DNA of 64,000 nt from Acidiflorens sp963847715 (GCA_963847715.1 CAWKAZ010000006.1:186001-250000); one strand, 5' to 3'; shown: positions 48,460-57,543, counted from the first letter of the stretch. Numbers and translations are program-made. Notes: generated by a model from the sequence alone, not told the origin.

Positions 48460-49812
48460 ATGTCCCAGCTCCTGTCTGTTCTTCATACCGTTTTTGACAT
48501 GGGGATTGTGCTCGGATTCATGATCCTGATTCATGAATTCGGCCACTACGCCGCAGCTAAGTATTTCGGCGTAAGGGTGGAAGTTTTTTCCATCGGATTC
48601 GGCAAGCGTTTGCTGGGCTTCAAGAGGGGCGACACCGACTATCGCATCAGCGCGATTCCGCTCGGCGGTTACGTCAAGATGTCGGGCGAGAACCCGATGG
48701 ACGAACGCACGGGTGACGCAGGCGAGTTTCTGTCGCATCCGCGCTGGCAGCGGTTCATCGTAGCCCTGGCTGGTCCAGCGATGAACATCATGCTGGCCAT
48801 CGCTCTGCTCACCGGCGTGTACATGGTGCACTACGAATATCCGGCTGTGCTGGACGAACCAGCTGTCGTCGGATGGGTGAGTCCGAATACTCCCGCCGAA
48901 AAGGCTGGCATTCAGCGCGGCGACAAGATTGTTCGCGTCGAGGAAATCGAGAACCCGAACTGGGAGCAAGTCGATGTTAAGGACGCCCTCAGTCCGAACC
49001 AGCCACTGAAATTCGCTATCGAGCGTGACGGCAAAGTCGTGGAGAAGGAATTGACTCCTGAGCCGTTCGGTCCGAACCAGTATGGCGCCATGGGCTGGGT
49101 GCCGCAGGAATCGAGCGTTACTTTGACCACCGTTGAACCGGGCATGCCCGCGGAAAAAGCCGGGCTCCAAGTCGGCGACCGCCTCATCAGCGCAAATGGC
49201 CAGGAAATTCCCGCCCTTGCGGCGTTAGTCCAATTGCTCAACCGGACCAAGGATCAGCCCTTGGAAATGGTGGTCCTCAGGAACAATCAGAAACTCAATT
49301 TCACCGTAAAACCAGTTCTGGCGCCGGCAAGCGCTGCGCAGGAATCCGGCTACCGAATCGGCATCGCGAGCGTTCTTACCAAAGTCGTGAAGCTCAATTT
49401 CTCGGACGCGCTGAACCGCTCTTTATCCGATAACAAAAAGAGTTCGTTCCTGATTCTCGAGCTGCTGCAGAAAATGGTGCAGCGCAAAGTTTCCATGAAG
49501 CAGGTCGATGGCCCAATCGGAATTGGCAGTGCCGTAGGTGCGGCCGCTCGCGAAAAAGGCTGGTCACCGCTGTTCGAGATTACCGCCGCCATCAGCTTAA
49601 ATCTGGGCATCATGAATCTGCTGCCGATTCCAATTCTGGACGGCGGCGTAATTCTGCTGCTTTTCATCGAGAGCCTGATGCGCAAAGAGATCAGCCTCCC
49701 GATCAAGGAACGCATCTACCAGGCCGCGTTCGTCTTTCTGGTTCTGTTCGCAGTCATGGTGATCTACAACGATATCGTCAAGACCTTGCCTGGGCTCACC
49801 CGGATGCCGTAG
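48460..49812 (+). CDS. rseP: site-2 protease RseP
   Basis: 450 residues. The first membrane helix carries HEFGH (25-29). Two PDZ domains follow (about 120-200 and 210-290), then the C-terminal membrane part with 'LLPIPILDGGVILLLFIESLM' (the LDG metal-ligand motif). RseP cleaves anti-sigma factors and signal-peptide remnants within the membrane. It lies 27 bases after dxr. The promoter of the following TA pair starts 53 bases after its stop. Confidence 0.93.
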   Translation: MSQLLSVLHTVFDMGIVLGFMILIHEFGHYAAAKYFGVRVEVFSIGFGKRLLGFKRGDTDYRISAIPLGGYVKMSGENPMDERTGDAGEFLSHPRWQRFIVALAGPAMNIMLAIALLTGVYMVHYEYPAVLDEPAVVGWVSPNTPAEKAGIQRGDKIVRVEEIENPNWEQVDVKDALSPNQPLKFAIERDGKVVEKELTPEPFGPNQYGAMGWVPQESSVTLTTVEPGMPAEKAGLQVGDRLISANGQEIPALAALVQLLNRTKDQPLEMVVLRNNQKLNFTVKPVLAPASAAQESGYRIGIASVLTKVVKLNFSDALNRSLSDNKKSSFLILELLQKMVQRKVSMKQVDGPIGIGSAVGAAAREKGWSPLFEITAAISLNLGIMNLLPIPILDGGVILLLFIESLMRKEISLPIKERIYQAAFVFLVLFAVMVIYNDIVKTLPGLTRMP

Positions 49813-49865
49813 GAAACCTTCAACCGATTTCATTCTGCCCGTCTCTCGCGGGCAGCCCGCCCCAT

Positions 49866-49902
49866 TTGACCGCACAAGCCATCTGAGATACAATGTATCT
49901 CA
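49866..49902 (+). promoter_or_regulatory. promoter and palindromic operator of the DinJ/YafQ pair
   Basis: TTGACC (49866-49871) and TACAAT (49889-49894) are 17 bases apart, a near-consensus sigma-70 promoter. The perfect dyad TGAGATAC-AAT-GTATCTCA (49884-49902) overlays the -10 box and ends 8 bases before ATG 49911. Autorepression by the antitoxin or the TA complex is expected. The dyad also rules against ATG 49893 as start. Confidence 0.82.
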
Positions 49903-49910
49903 AGGTCAAT

Positions 49911-50174
49911 ATGCCAGCTACCGAGATGGTCCACGTTCGGATTGACAAGCGAACCAAGGCGCGAGCCGCCAAAGCTCTGGCCGCAATGGGTCTTTCCGTG
50001 TCCGACGCGGTTCGCGTCCTGCTGACGCGTGTGGCAGCCGAGAAATCCCTGCCCTTCGAAGTGAAGACTCCCAACGCACCCACGGCTGCCGCGATGCGGG
50101 AGGCGCGGAATGGTGGGCTCCCTTCGTTCCGAAACGTCTCCGACCTGATGGCCGATTTGAATGCGGAGGATTGA
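49911..50174 (+). CDS. DinJ/RelB-family antitoxin
   Basis: 87 residues. 'VHVRIDKRTKARAAKALAAMGLSVSDAVRVLLTRVAAEKSLPFEV' is the RHH DNA-binding and dimerisation part of DinJ/RelB antitoxins. The C-terminal tail would block the toxin. 'aaggt' precedes ATG 49911. Its last 14 bases overlap the toxin start, so translation is coupled. Confidence 0.87.
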   Translation: MPATEMVHVRIDKRTKARAAKALAAMGLSVSDAVRVLLTRVAAEKSLPFEVKTPNAPTAAAMREARNGGLPSFRNVSDLMADLNAED

Positions 50175-50442
50175 GAGAACCAACGCTTTTCTCCGTGACT
50201 TTAAGCGCGAGATTCGCGGACGTCACCGTCACGAATTGGAAGCATTGTTGATGTTCGCCCTCGCCTTGCTAGCCGACGATAAGCCGTTACCGGACAAAAA
50301 CCGCGACCATGGACTCGGAGGAGAGTGGCCCGACCACCGAGAATGCCACCTCAAACCGGACTTGCTGCTTATCTATCGCAAGCCGGATCCAGGCACTTTG
50401 CAGCTAGTTCGCTTGGGCTCGCACAGCGAGCTTTTCGGTTAA
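50161..50442 (+). CDS. YafQ-family mRNA-interferase toxin
   Basis: 93 residues. The catalytic residues of E. coli YafQ have counterparts: H50 ('NRDHGLGGEW'), H63 and D67 ('RECHLKPDLLLIYR') and H88 ('GSHSELF'). YafQ cleaves mRNA on the ribosome. The order and 14-base overlap with the DinJ-like antitoxin complete a type II TA module. It stops 55 bases before ispG. Confidence 0.9.
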   Translation: MRRIERTNAFLRDFKREIRGRHRHELEALLMFALALLADDKPLPDKNRDHGLGGEWPDHRECHLKPDLLLIYRKPDPGTLQLVRLGSHSELFG

Positions 50443-50497
50443 CCCACCGACCTGATATCGCGCTTTTTTTCAGTGTGGTCTAAAATAGGTATTACAA

Positions 50498-51745
50498 ATG
50501 GCTGAAATCAAGCGCAGAAAAACCCTTACCGCCTCGATTGGCGGCGTCCGCGTGGGCAGCAATGCACCGGTTATGGTGCAGTCCATGACCAACACCGATA
50601 CAGCCGATATCCCCGGCACCATCAAGCAGGTGGCCGCGCTGGCTCGGGCCGGCAGCGAAGTTGTCCGCGTCACCGTCAACAATGACGATGCTGCGAAGGC
50701 GATCCCCCATATCGTTGAAGGACTCGCCAAGCAGGGCCTCAGCACGCCCATCGTCGGCGATTTCCACTACAACGGACATCTCCTGCTGACCAAGTACCCC
50801 GGCTGCGCCGAAGGGCTTGCCAAGTACCGCATCAACCCCGGCAACGCCAGCATCGGACGCAAGAACGACGACAACTTCCGCACCATGATTGAAGTCGCCG
50901 TGAAATACCAGAAGCCGGTACGCATCGGCGTGAACTGGGGCTCGCTCGATCAATCGCTTTTGACCAAAATGATGGACGAGAACTCGCTTCTGCCGGAGCC
51001 GAAGGACGCCCGCGAAGTGACCATGGAAGCGATTGTCGTCAGCGCCCTGACGTCGGCTGAACTGGCCGAGAAACACGGGCTGCGCCCCGACCAGATCATC
51101 CTCAGCGCGAAAGTCAGCGGCGTGCAGGACCTGATCGATGTCTACCGCATGCTCGCCTCGCGCTGCGAATACCCGTTGCATCTCGGACTGACCGAAGCAG
51201 GCATGGGAGCCAAAGGCATTGTGGCCTCAAGCGCAGCCATGGCCGTGCTCCTCCAGGAAGGTATCGGAGACACGATCCGCGTTTCGCTTACTCCCGCTCC
51301 CGGCGGCGATCGCACCGAAGAAGTCCGCGTAGCGCAGCAGATTCTGCAGTCGCTCGGGATTCGCAGTTTCACCCCGCAGGTCACGGCCTGTCCAGGTTGC
51401 GGACGCACCACCAGCACCTTCTTCCAGGAAATGGCCGAGCAGATTCAAACTTATCTGCGCGAGCAAATGCCCGTGTGGAAAGAAACCCACACCGGCGTGG
51501 AAGAGATGAAAGTCGCGGTCATGGGATGCGTCGTCAACGGTCCCGGAGAATCCAAACACGCGAGCCTCGGAATCTCTCTGCCCGGAACTTTTGAAGAACC
51601 AAAGGCTCCGGTTTACGTCGACGGCCGCCTATTCACCACGCTCAAAGGCGACAAGATTGTCGCCGAGTTCACCAAGATTCTCGACGACTATGTCGAGTCG
51701 CACTACGCGGTGCGCGAAAAGGAGCAAGTCGGCGCGCGGGACTGA
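50498..51745 (+). CDS. ispG: 4-hydroxy-3-methylbut-2-en-1-yl diphosphate synthase
   Basis: 415 residues. 'VRVGSNAPVMVQSMTNTDTAD' and 'PIVGDFHYNGHLLL' belong to the TIM-barrel half. The 4Fe-4S ligands are in 'TACPGCGRTTS' and 'GCVVNGPGE'. It reduces MEcPP to HMBPP in the non-mevalonate pathway started by Dxr. The TA module separates it from rseP, so it may have its own promoter. Confidence 0.94.
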   Translation: MAEIKRRKTLTASIGGVRVGSNAPVMVQSMTNTDTADIPGTIKQVAALARAGSEVVRVTVNNDDAAKAIPHIVEGLAKQGLSTPIVGDFHYNGHLLLTKYPGCAEGLAKYRINPGNASIGRKNDDNFRTMIEVAVKYQKPVRIGVNWGSLDQSLLTKMMDENSLLPEPKDAREVTMEAIVVSALTSAELAEKHGLRPDQIILSAKVSGVQDLIDVYRMLASRCEYPLHLGLTEAGMGAKGIVASSAAMAVLLQEGIGDTIRVSLTPAPGGDRTEEVRVAQQILQSLGIRSFTPQVTACPGCGRTTSTFFQEMAEQIQTYLREQMPVWKETHTGVEEMKVAVMGCVVNGPGESKHASLGISLPGTFEEPKAPVYVDGRLFTTLKGDKIVAEFTKILDDYVESHYAVREKEQVGARD

Positions 51746-51777
51746 ATTCTCTGCTGATGCCAGGCCTGTTTCGACTC

Positions 51778-51795
51778 ATTTCGTTTTATTTCGCG
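51778..51795 (+). promoter_or_regulatory. AgaR/DeoR-type operator candidate (TTTC repeats)
   Basis: ATTTCGTTTTATTTCGCG contains TTTC at 51779-51782 and 51789-51792 with TTTT between. This matches the direct-repeat pattern TTTC-R-TTTY-R-TTTY of E. coli AgaR sites. An opposite-strand copy (TTTCGATTTGTTTCG when read on the minus strand) occurs at about 51961-51977, just before the DeoR start. Both suggest control by the DeoR-family protein encoded next. Confidence 0.55.
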
Positions 51796-51980
51796 AGCTG
51801 GTCCGCGATTGACATCCTCAAAGTCCTAGAGTCCCGAACACCTCTCTGTTGAGGCACGCCTTCCATTCGCCGATCTTCGGCACTGTCGATAGATTTCTGC
51901 GCCCAGCCAAGGAAAAATCTGCTCTTGACAGCAGACGCCCTCATCAACGAAAGTTACTATTCGAAACAAATCGAAACCTT

Positions 51981-52757
51981 ATGCCTTCGAACGGTCTGCT
52001 CAACGAAGAACGCCGCCGCGAGATCCTCGGCATCCTCCACCGGGATGGCCGGGTCCTGGTCAAGGATCTGGCGCGGCAATTTCATATTTCGCAGATCACC
52101 ATCCGCAAAGATCTGGAGTTCCTGGACGGCCAGGGAGTTGTCCAGCGCACGCACGGCGGGGCCCTGCCTGTACAAGCGGGCGCCTTGCTGGATCCGTCTC
52201 TCCGCGAAAAAGAGAAATTGCACCGCAGGGAAAAGACGCAGATAGCTCACGCCGCCGCGCGCCTGGTGGAAGAAGGCCAGTCGGTGCTGCTTGATTCCGG
52301 AACCACGACCACCGCGATCGCGCGCTCTCTAAAAGACATGGCGCGGCTGACTGTCATCACCAACGCGATCAACATCGCCGCCGAACTGGCTGGCACGCAC
52401 ATCGAAGTCATCCTGACCGGAGGCATGCTGCGCAAGAACTCGTTTTCGCTGGTAGGACCTTTGGCAGAACGGACACTGCGCCAACTAAGCGCCGACATTT
52501 TATTTCTAGGCGTCGATGGCTTCGACACTCGCGCCGGACTTTTCACTCCGAATCTATTGGAATCGGAAGTGAACCGGGCGATGGTCGAGATAGCCCGCCG
52601 CACGATCGCAGTATGCGACTCGAGCAAGTTCGGACGGCGCAGCTTATGCAACATCATGCCCGTAACCGCGGTCCACGAAGTGATCACCGATAAACATATT
52701 CCCAAGTCGGATCTGCAGGCTTTGAAAGAAGCCGGAGTCAAAGTGACGCTGGTATAG
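51981..52757 (+). CDS. DeoR/GlpR-family transcriptional repressor (AgaR-like)
   Basis: 258 residues. The N-terminal wHTH 'LLNEERRREILGILHRDGRVLVKDLARQFHISQITIRKDLEFLDGQGVVQRTHGGAL' is DeoR type. A C-terminal phosphosugar-sensing domain includes 'LDSGTTTTAIARSL', 'VITNAINIAAEL', 'GVDGFDTRAGLFTPNLLESEV' and 'AVCDSSKFGR'. It probably represses the SIS-PfkB operon until a phosphorylated amino sugar binds. ATG 51981 fits the family start. Confidence 0.9.
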   Translation: MPSNGLLNEERRREILGILHRDGRVLVKDLARQFHISQITIRKDLEFLDGQGVVQRTHGGALPVQAGALLDPSLREKEKLHRREKTQIAHAAARLVEEGQSVLLDSGTTTTAIARSLKDMARLTVITNAINIAAELAGTHIEVILTGGMLRKNSFSLVGPLAERTLRQLSADILFLGVDGFDTRAGLFTPNLLESEVNRAMVEIARRTIAVCDSSKFGRRSLCNIMPVTAVHEVITDKHIPKSDLQALKEAGVKVTLV

Positions 52758-52784
52758 CGGAAGCATCGGAGCAACTAGTCGCAA

Positions 52785-53873
52785 ATGAAAACAGCAGAAA
52801 TCACAGAATTCGGCCAGCACACGCTAAGCGAAATTTTCTCTCAACCTCAGTGTTGGAATACATGTTTGTCCAAGCTGGCGTCCAGCGCGGATCTTCGCGC
52901 GGCACAGCAAATGGCGCGGCCGGGAGCGGAGTGGATCTTCGTAGGTTGCGGTACAAGCTACTATCTGGCGCAAGCCGCCGCTTCGAGTTTCAATGCTCTA
53001 AAACTGGCCGCACGGGCTGTCCCCGCCTCTGACTTGCTGATGTACCCCGCTCTCACCTTGCAGACGGGCCGCGATTACATCCCGGTGGTGATTTCGCGCT
53101 CTGGCCGCACCTCGGAAGCAGTCCGCGCGGCGCAGATGATCGAGAAGCAATTCGACCTTCGCACGATTGCCATCACCTGCGCCAGCGGTCAACCACTCGA
53201 ACCTGCTTGCACCGTGACGTTGAAACTTCTTGATGCCGACGAGCAGAGCACGGTCATGACGCGATCGTTCACCTCGATGCTTCTCGGACTGCAATATCTG
53301 GCGGCAAGCGTGTCAGGCGATGATGTTTTTCGACGCGCACTCACCGAATTGCCAGCGCGGGTCGAGCCGCTTCTGCAAGACATCCCTCAGCACCTGCGGT
53401 TGTTCGTCGAATCGCGCAGCTTCTCTGATTTCGTTTTTCTGGCCCAAGGTCCACTCTTCGGGATCGCGTCGGAATGCATGTTAAAGGTCACGGAATCTTC
53501 GTGCTCCTACGCGCAGGTATTTCATTCTCTCGAGTTCCGGCATGGCCCGAAGTCGATTGCCGGGCCAGATACGCTGATCACGTTCCTCATCTCGGAAACG
53601 TCGTACGACGCTGAGGTGGAGTTACTGGAAGAAATGAAAGCTCTAGGCGCAGCCACCATGGTGATTGCGAACCGCGTCGAAAGCCGCGCCCAGCAGGCTT
53701 CCGACTTCGCCATCGAACTTGGCCTGCTGGCGCCCGAGTATGCGCGTGCCGCGGCATTCGCGATCTGGGGCCAACTGTATGGCGTCTACTACGGCCTGAA
53801 AAAGGGACTCAACCCCGACTCGCCGAAGAACCTCACCCGCGTTGTCGAGCTGAAACCGACTGTTAGCATTTAG
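52785..53873 (+). CDS. SIS-domain sugar isomerase/deaminase (AgaS-like)
   Basis: 362 residues. Two SIS domains: 'WIFVGCGTSYYLAQAAASSFNALKLAARAVPASDLL', 'PVVISRSGRTSEAVRAAQMIEKQ', 'STVMTRSFTSMLLGLQYLA' and 'VFHSLEFRHGPKSIAG'. It resembles the isomerase half of GlmS and the AgaS/FrlB group, without a glutaminase domain. It likely converts an amino-sugar phosphate or fructosamine phosphate. It lies 27 bases after the DeoR-type gene and is co-transcribed with the PfkB kinase. Confidence 0.87.
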   Translation: MKTAEITEFGQHTLSEIFSQPQCWNTCLSKLASSADLRAAQQMARPGAEWIFVGCGTSYYLAQAAASSFNALKLAARAVPASDLLMYPALTLQTGRDYIPVVISRSGRTSEAVRAAQMIEKQFDLRTIAITCASGQPLEPACTVTLKLLDADEQSTVMTRSFTSMLLGLQYLAASVSGDDVFRRALTELPARVEPLLQDIPQHLRLFVESRSFSDFVFLAQGPLFGIASECMLKVTESSCSYAQVFHSLEFRHGPKSIAGPDTLITFLISETSYDAEVELLEEMKALGAATMVIANRVESRAQQASDFAIELGLLAPEYARAAAFAIWGQLYGVYYGLKKGLNPDSPKNLTRVVELKPTVSI

Positions 53874-53902
53874 CCCTTAGCAAAGGCCCTAAGACCCGCA
53901 CT

Positions 53903-54832
53903 ATGCCGAAGCTCGATATCGCAATCGCCGGGGAAATCAATCTTGATCTGATTCTCTACGGCCTTCCCGCGCAGATGGCTACTGAGCGCGAGCTGCTGGC
54001 CAGCGACTTCGCGATGACGCTGGGAAGTTCTTCAGCGATCCTCGCGCATAATCTGGCCGCGCTCGGCAGCCGCGTGGGTTTCGTCACCAAGGTCGGCGAC
54101 GACTCCTTCGGATCACTGGCCATGGACCGCCTTCGCGAGCGCGGTGTGGACCTCACGCGTGTCGTGCGCGGCGCCAAATCCGGCGTAACGTTGATTCTGC
54201 CGCATGGAGTCCAGCGTCACATTCTGACTTATCCCGGCACGATATCCGAGTTGCGATTCGCTGATCTCGATCTCGATTACCTTGGCTCCGCCCGCCACTT
54301 TCACATGTCATCGTTATTTCTGCAGCGCGAGCTTTTGCCGCATGTACCCGAATTGTTCCGGCGACTGAAGTCAGCGGGCCTCACGACCTCTCTCGACACC
54401 AATGACGATCCAGATGACCGCTGGGATGCAATTCTCGATGAGATATTGCCTCATGTGGACGTGCTGCTGCCGAATGAGCGCGAAGCGATGAAGATGTCAC
54501 GTACCGATGACATAGAAGCCGCGCTGTCACGACTTGCGAAAAAGGCAGAAACAGTTGTCATCAAACTAGGCGCCGCAGGAGCGGTCGCGATTCAGAATGG
54601 CCACCGTTTCGCTGCACCAGCCGTGCCGGTCACAGTGATCGACCCGGTAGGCGCAGGCGACAGCTTCGACGCGGGATTTCTCCACCAGTTTTTGCGCGGA
54701 GCCGATATCGCCCAGTGCCTGGCCTACGGAAATCTCTGCGGCGCTCTCTCGACGACTGCCTGCGGCGGAACGGAAGCCTTCCGGGACGATGCTACGATGC
54801 GGCAATTCCTGCAGCACAATGCCACAAAGTGA
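53903..54832 (+). CDS. PfkB-family carbohydrate kinase
   Basis: 309 residues. 'DIAIAGEINLDLILYGLP' is the start region, 'GSSSAILAHNLAALGSRVGFVTKVGDDSFG' the sugar-binding motif and 'DPVGAGDSFDAGFLHQFLRG' the anion-hole/catalytic Asp motif. It probably phosphorylates a sugar or sugar phosphate made or used by the SIS enzyme. The operon resembles fructosamine or N-acetylgalactosamine catabolism; the true substrate is unknown. A hairpin follows. Confidence 0.9.
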   Translation: MPKLDIAIAGEINLDLILYGLPAQMATERELLASDFAMTLGSSSAILAHNLAALGSRVGFVTKVGDDSFGSLAMDRLRERGVDLTRVVRGAKSGVTLILPHGVQRHILTYPGTISELRFADLDLDYLGSARHFHMSSLFLQRELLPHVPELFRRLKSAGLTTSLDTNDDPDDRWDAILDEILPHVDVLLPNEREAMKMSRTDDIEAALSRLAKKAETVVIKLGAAGAVAIQNGHRFAAPAVPVTVIDPVGAGDSFDAGFLHQFLRGADIAQCLAYGNLCGALSTTACGGTEAFRDDATMRQFLQHNATK

Positions 54833-54848
54833 TCGTTGGACACGAAGC

Positions 54849-54880
54849 GTGAGAGGAGCCTGAGCGGCTCCCCCTCTCAC
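54849..54880. terminator. bidirectional hairpin between convergent genes
   Basis: GTGAGAGGAGCC pairs with GGCTCCCCCTCTCAC (with a 2-3 base bulge) around a 5-base loop, between the PfkB stop (54832) and the FG-GAP gene end (54892). No long T run. Confidence 0.6.
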
Positions 54881-54891
54881 ACACTAGCTAG

Positions 54892-57543
54892 CTATGTCCC
54901 AGTTCCCGCAAGAGCGATTTTTTGAATGTTCGTGAGGGCTCCGTCTTTCACCGACAAGGTCCCAGTCCGCGTGCCTGTCACCGTCGGTGAAAAGGTCACG
55001 CTGATCGTGCAGTTTGCGCCGACCGAGAGTTTGGCAGGGCAAGTGTTTGTTTCCGCGAAGTCTCCCGCGACCGTGATGCTGGTGATCTTCAGCGGCGTTG
55101 CTCCAGGATTACTGACGGTGATTGCCATCGGCGCACTGGTCGTTCCCACTTTCTGCGATCCGAAAGTAAGGCTGGCAGTCGACAGTCCGATAACCGGTTC
55201 GTTGAGCAGGACGGTTGCCAAGCCGCTGTTTCCAAACGTGGACGCATCGGCCGTGGCCAGGTCGAGGCTGCCATCATTGTTGAAGTCCGCCGCCACGATT
55301 CCGATGGGATGCATACCTCCGTTAACCGGCACGAACGGTTCAGTAATAAGGTCCACTTCACTGGAAAAACTACCGTCGCCCAAGCCGGGCAAAATGGCTA
55401 CGGATCCGGGAGCCCCCGGATTCACGAGGCTAAGCGCGACATCCAAAATGCCGTCGTGATTGAAATCGCCGACCGTGACCGCGTAACCGTTATTCGGGGT
55501 GCTGTACGTGACTGGCGCCTGAAAGGTGCCGTCGCCATTTCCTTTCAGAATGGCCAGTCCCGGAAAAGCACCCCCCAGACCAATCGCCAGGTCGAAGGTG
55601 TTGTTGCCCCGAAAGCTGCCTGCTGCCAAGGTTACTGGGTTGCCACCCACTGGAATCGGTGTCGGTCGCAGAGTGAACGTACCCGAACCGTCGGCCTTGT
55701 TCAGGAATATTGAAACTGTGTTGTCGGCGCTGTTGCCCACGGCGAAATCGAGCCAGCCATCGTTGTTGAAGTCCGCGACAACAACGCCAGTCGGTGCGGT
55801 TTTCCCGCCAGTCGCATAGGACTGATAAGCCTGAAATCCGGTGCCAGTACCCAAGAGCACCGAAGCGGTGAAGCCGGCGCTGCTTGTGCCCGTGGTCACG
55901 ATGTCGAGGTGGCCATCCTTGTTGAAGTCTCCGACGGCAATCGCGTTCGCTCCCGTGAAGGAGCTACCGCCGGCGCCCCCGGCCACCGGGTATTCCGTGT
56001 GTGACGACAGAATTCCGCCGGTGCCGGTGTTGTAGAAAACTGAAACCGTGTAATGGCCCAAGCTGTCCGTGTTGGAATTGAGGACGGCGACATCGGTCCG
56101 GGGCAAGTTGTTGAAGTCGCCGGTGACAACAGCCGAAGGGCCGTAGGGATCGGTATAAGGCACAAACGTGTTGAACTTTCCGGTTCCTTTGTTAATCAGC
56201 ACCGCGATCTGGCCAGCAAAGCTCTGCGCAAGGACCAAGTCGGGCTCGTTGTCACCATCCAGGCTTCCCGCTGCGATGCTGTTGGCATCGCTCGAAGACG
56301 TGCCGATGCCATAGGTCGTGCGCCCGTCGAACAGAGTCTTGCCGTTCGTCAGCAACACCGAAATGGCTCCGGTCGGGGGCCCGGAGAGGGCGGGGCTTAC
56401 GGCCGTCACCAGGTCAAGTTTGCCGTCGCGGTTGAAATCCGCCGCAGCCACTGCCGATGGAAATAGTCCTGTGCCGAATGCCACGGCCGGCTTCAACTTC
56501 CCGGTTCCGAGGCCGGCCAAGATTGAGACCATGCCGACGGCTCCACCATTCGTGGCCGCTACGTCGAGCTTACCGTCACCATTGAAGTCGCCGACCACCA
56601 AGTCATCCACGCCGGCGGCAACCGTGAAAGTCTCCGTTGACGTAACAGGCACGAAAGTTCCGTCCCCCTTCGAGAGGAAAACTTCGATCACGCCGCTACT
56701 CTGGCATCCGGCAATCAGATCGATCTTGCCGACATGTCGAAGATCTCCAGTTGCAATACTGATACAGCCAGCCTGTCCGGTGCCGTACGGGGAACTGGGA
56801 GCGGTCGTGAACCCTCCATGGCCGTCGCCGAGCAGCACCGAGACATCTGATGTTCCAGCGCTGATCGTGGCCAGATCGAGTTTCTTGTCTCCATTGAAAT
56901 CAGCGACCACCACCATCCGTGGATCAGCGGCCGTGTGATTTTGTTGCACTGTCCCAAACTTTCCCGTACCGTCGCCAAGCATTACGTCGACACCATTGTT
57001 CGGTGCTTCGTTATCCGCAATGGCGATGTCGAGTTTGCCGTCTCCGTTGAAATCACCGACGGCGACGCTCACGCCGAGCGGACCCGCCGGACTCACAATC
57101 GGCGTGGTTTGAAATGTGCCGTTGCCGTTACCGAGCAAGACCGCGACCTGCGCATTGAACACGCCGTAAACAACTACGATGTCCAGCTTGCCATCGCCGT
57201 TAAAGTCGCCGACTGCTACCGCGCTCGGCTCTCCGCCCGTCGCATAATTCACGGCTGTCGCAAACGTTCCGTCAGGCTTGCCGATCAGCACCGACACGTT
57301 GTTCGAAGACGGGTCATGCGTGTTGCCGACCACGATATCCATGATGCCGTCGTTGTTGAAGTCTCCAACGGCAAGCGTCTGCGGACCGACTCCGGTCGCG
57401 TAGTCGGCGCGGTTGAACATATAAGTTTGTGCTTGTGCGGCGGCAGATACGAGGGCCAGCGCCGCCATCACCACGATTAAGCTCAACGTGGCGCTCCACC
57501 GCGTAGGAATGATCGAGTTTTGAGATTGCGTTGTCTGCGTCAT
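54892..57543 (-). CDS. FG-GAP repeat (VCBS) surface protein with C-terminal Ig-like anchor domain
   Basis: 883 residues. A signal peptide (about 20-39, ending AQAQ) is followed by around a dozen repeats of 'VGDFNGDGKLDIVVxxG', each with a calcium-loop DxNxDGxxD, forming integrin-like beta-propellers (about 45-760). The last 100 residues, 'LSTASLTFGSQKVGTTSAPMAITVSNPGATPLKI' and 'NTCPAKLSVGANCTISVTFSPT', form a choice-of-anchor D / HYDIN-like Ig domain. Probably secreted or cell-surface and calcium-stabilised. 'aaggag' lies before ATG 57543. Partner unknown. Confidence 0.9.
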   Translation of the reverse strand: MTQTTQSQNSIIPTRWSATLSLIVVMAALALVSAAAQAQTYMFNRADYATGVGPQTLAVGDFNNDGIMDIVVGNTHDPSSNNVSVLIGKPDGTFATAVNYATGGEPSAVAVGDFNGDGKLDIVVVYGVFNAQVAVLLGNGNGTFQTTPIVSPAGPLGVSVAVGDFNGDGKLDIAIADNEAPNNGVDVMLGDGTGKFGTVQQNHTAADPRMVVVADFNGDKKLDLATISAGTSDVSVLLGDGHGGFTTAPSSPYGTGQAGCISIATGDLRHVGKIDLIAGCQSSGVIEVFLSKGDGTFVPVTSTETFTVAAGVDDLVVGDFNGDGKLDVAATNGGAVGMVSILAGLGTGKLKPAVAFGTGLFPSAVAAADFNRDGKLDLVTAVSPALSGPPTGAISVLLTNGKTLFDGRTTYGIGTSSSDANSIAAGSLDGDNEPDLVLAQSFAGQIAVLINKGTGKFNTFVPYTDPYGPSAVVTGDFNNLPRTDVAVLNSNTDSLGHYTVSVFYNTGTGGILSSHTEYPVAGGAGGSSFTGANAIAVGDFNKDGHLDIVTTGTSSAGFTASVLLGTGTGFQAYQSYATGGKTAPTGVVVADFNNDGWLDFAVGNSADNTVSIFLNKADGSGTFTLRPTPIPVGGNPVTLAAGSFRGNNTFDLAIGLGGAFPGLAILKGNGDGTFQAPVTYSTPNNGYAVTVGDFNHDGILDVALSLVNPGAPGSVAILPGLGDGSFSSEVDLITEPFVPVNGGMHPIGIVAADFNNDGSLDLATADASTFGNSGLATVLLNEPVIGLSTASLTFGSQKVGTTSAPMAITVSNPGATPLKITSITVAGDFAETNTCPAKLSVGANCTISVTFSPTVTGTRTGTLSVKDGALTNIQKIALAGTGT

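Noticed and set aside
48112..49170. A 352-codon open frame on the minus strand
   Set aside because: It lies opposite dxr and rseP, both with full conserved motifs; no domain or ribosome site; mirror of GC-rich codon bias.
51925..51960. TTGACA ... TACTAT promoter before the DeoR-type gene
   Set aside because: Spacing is 24 bases, too long for sigma-70; only the TTGACA element is convincing.
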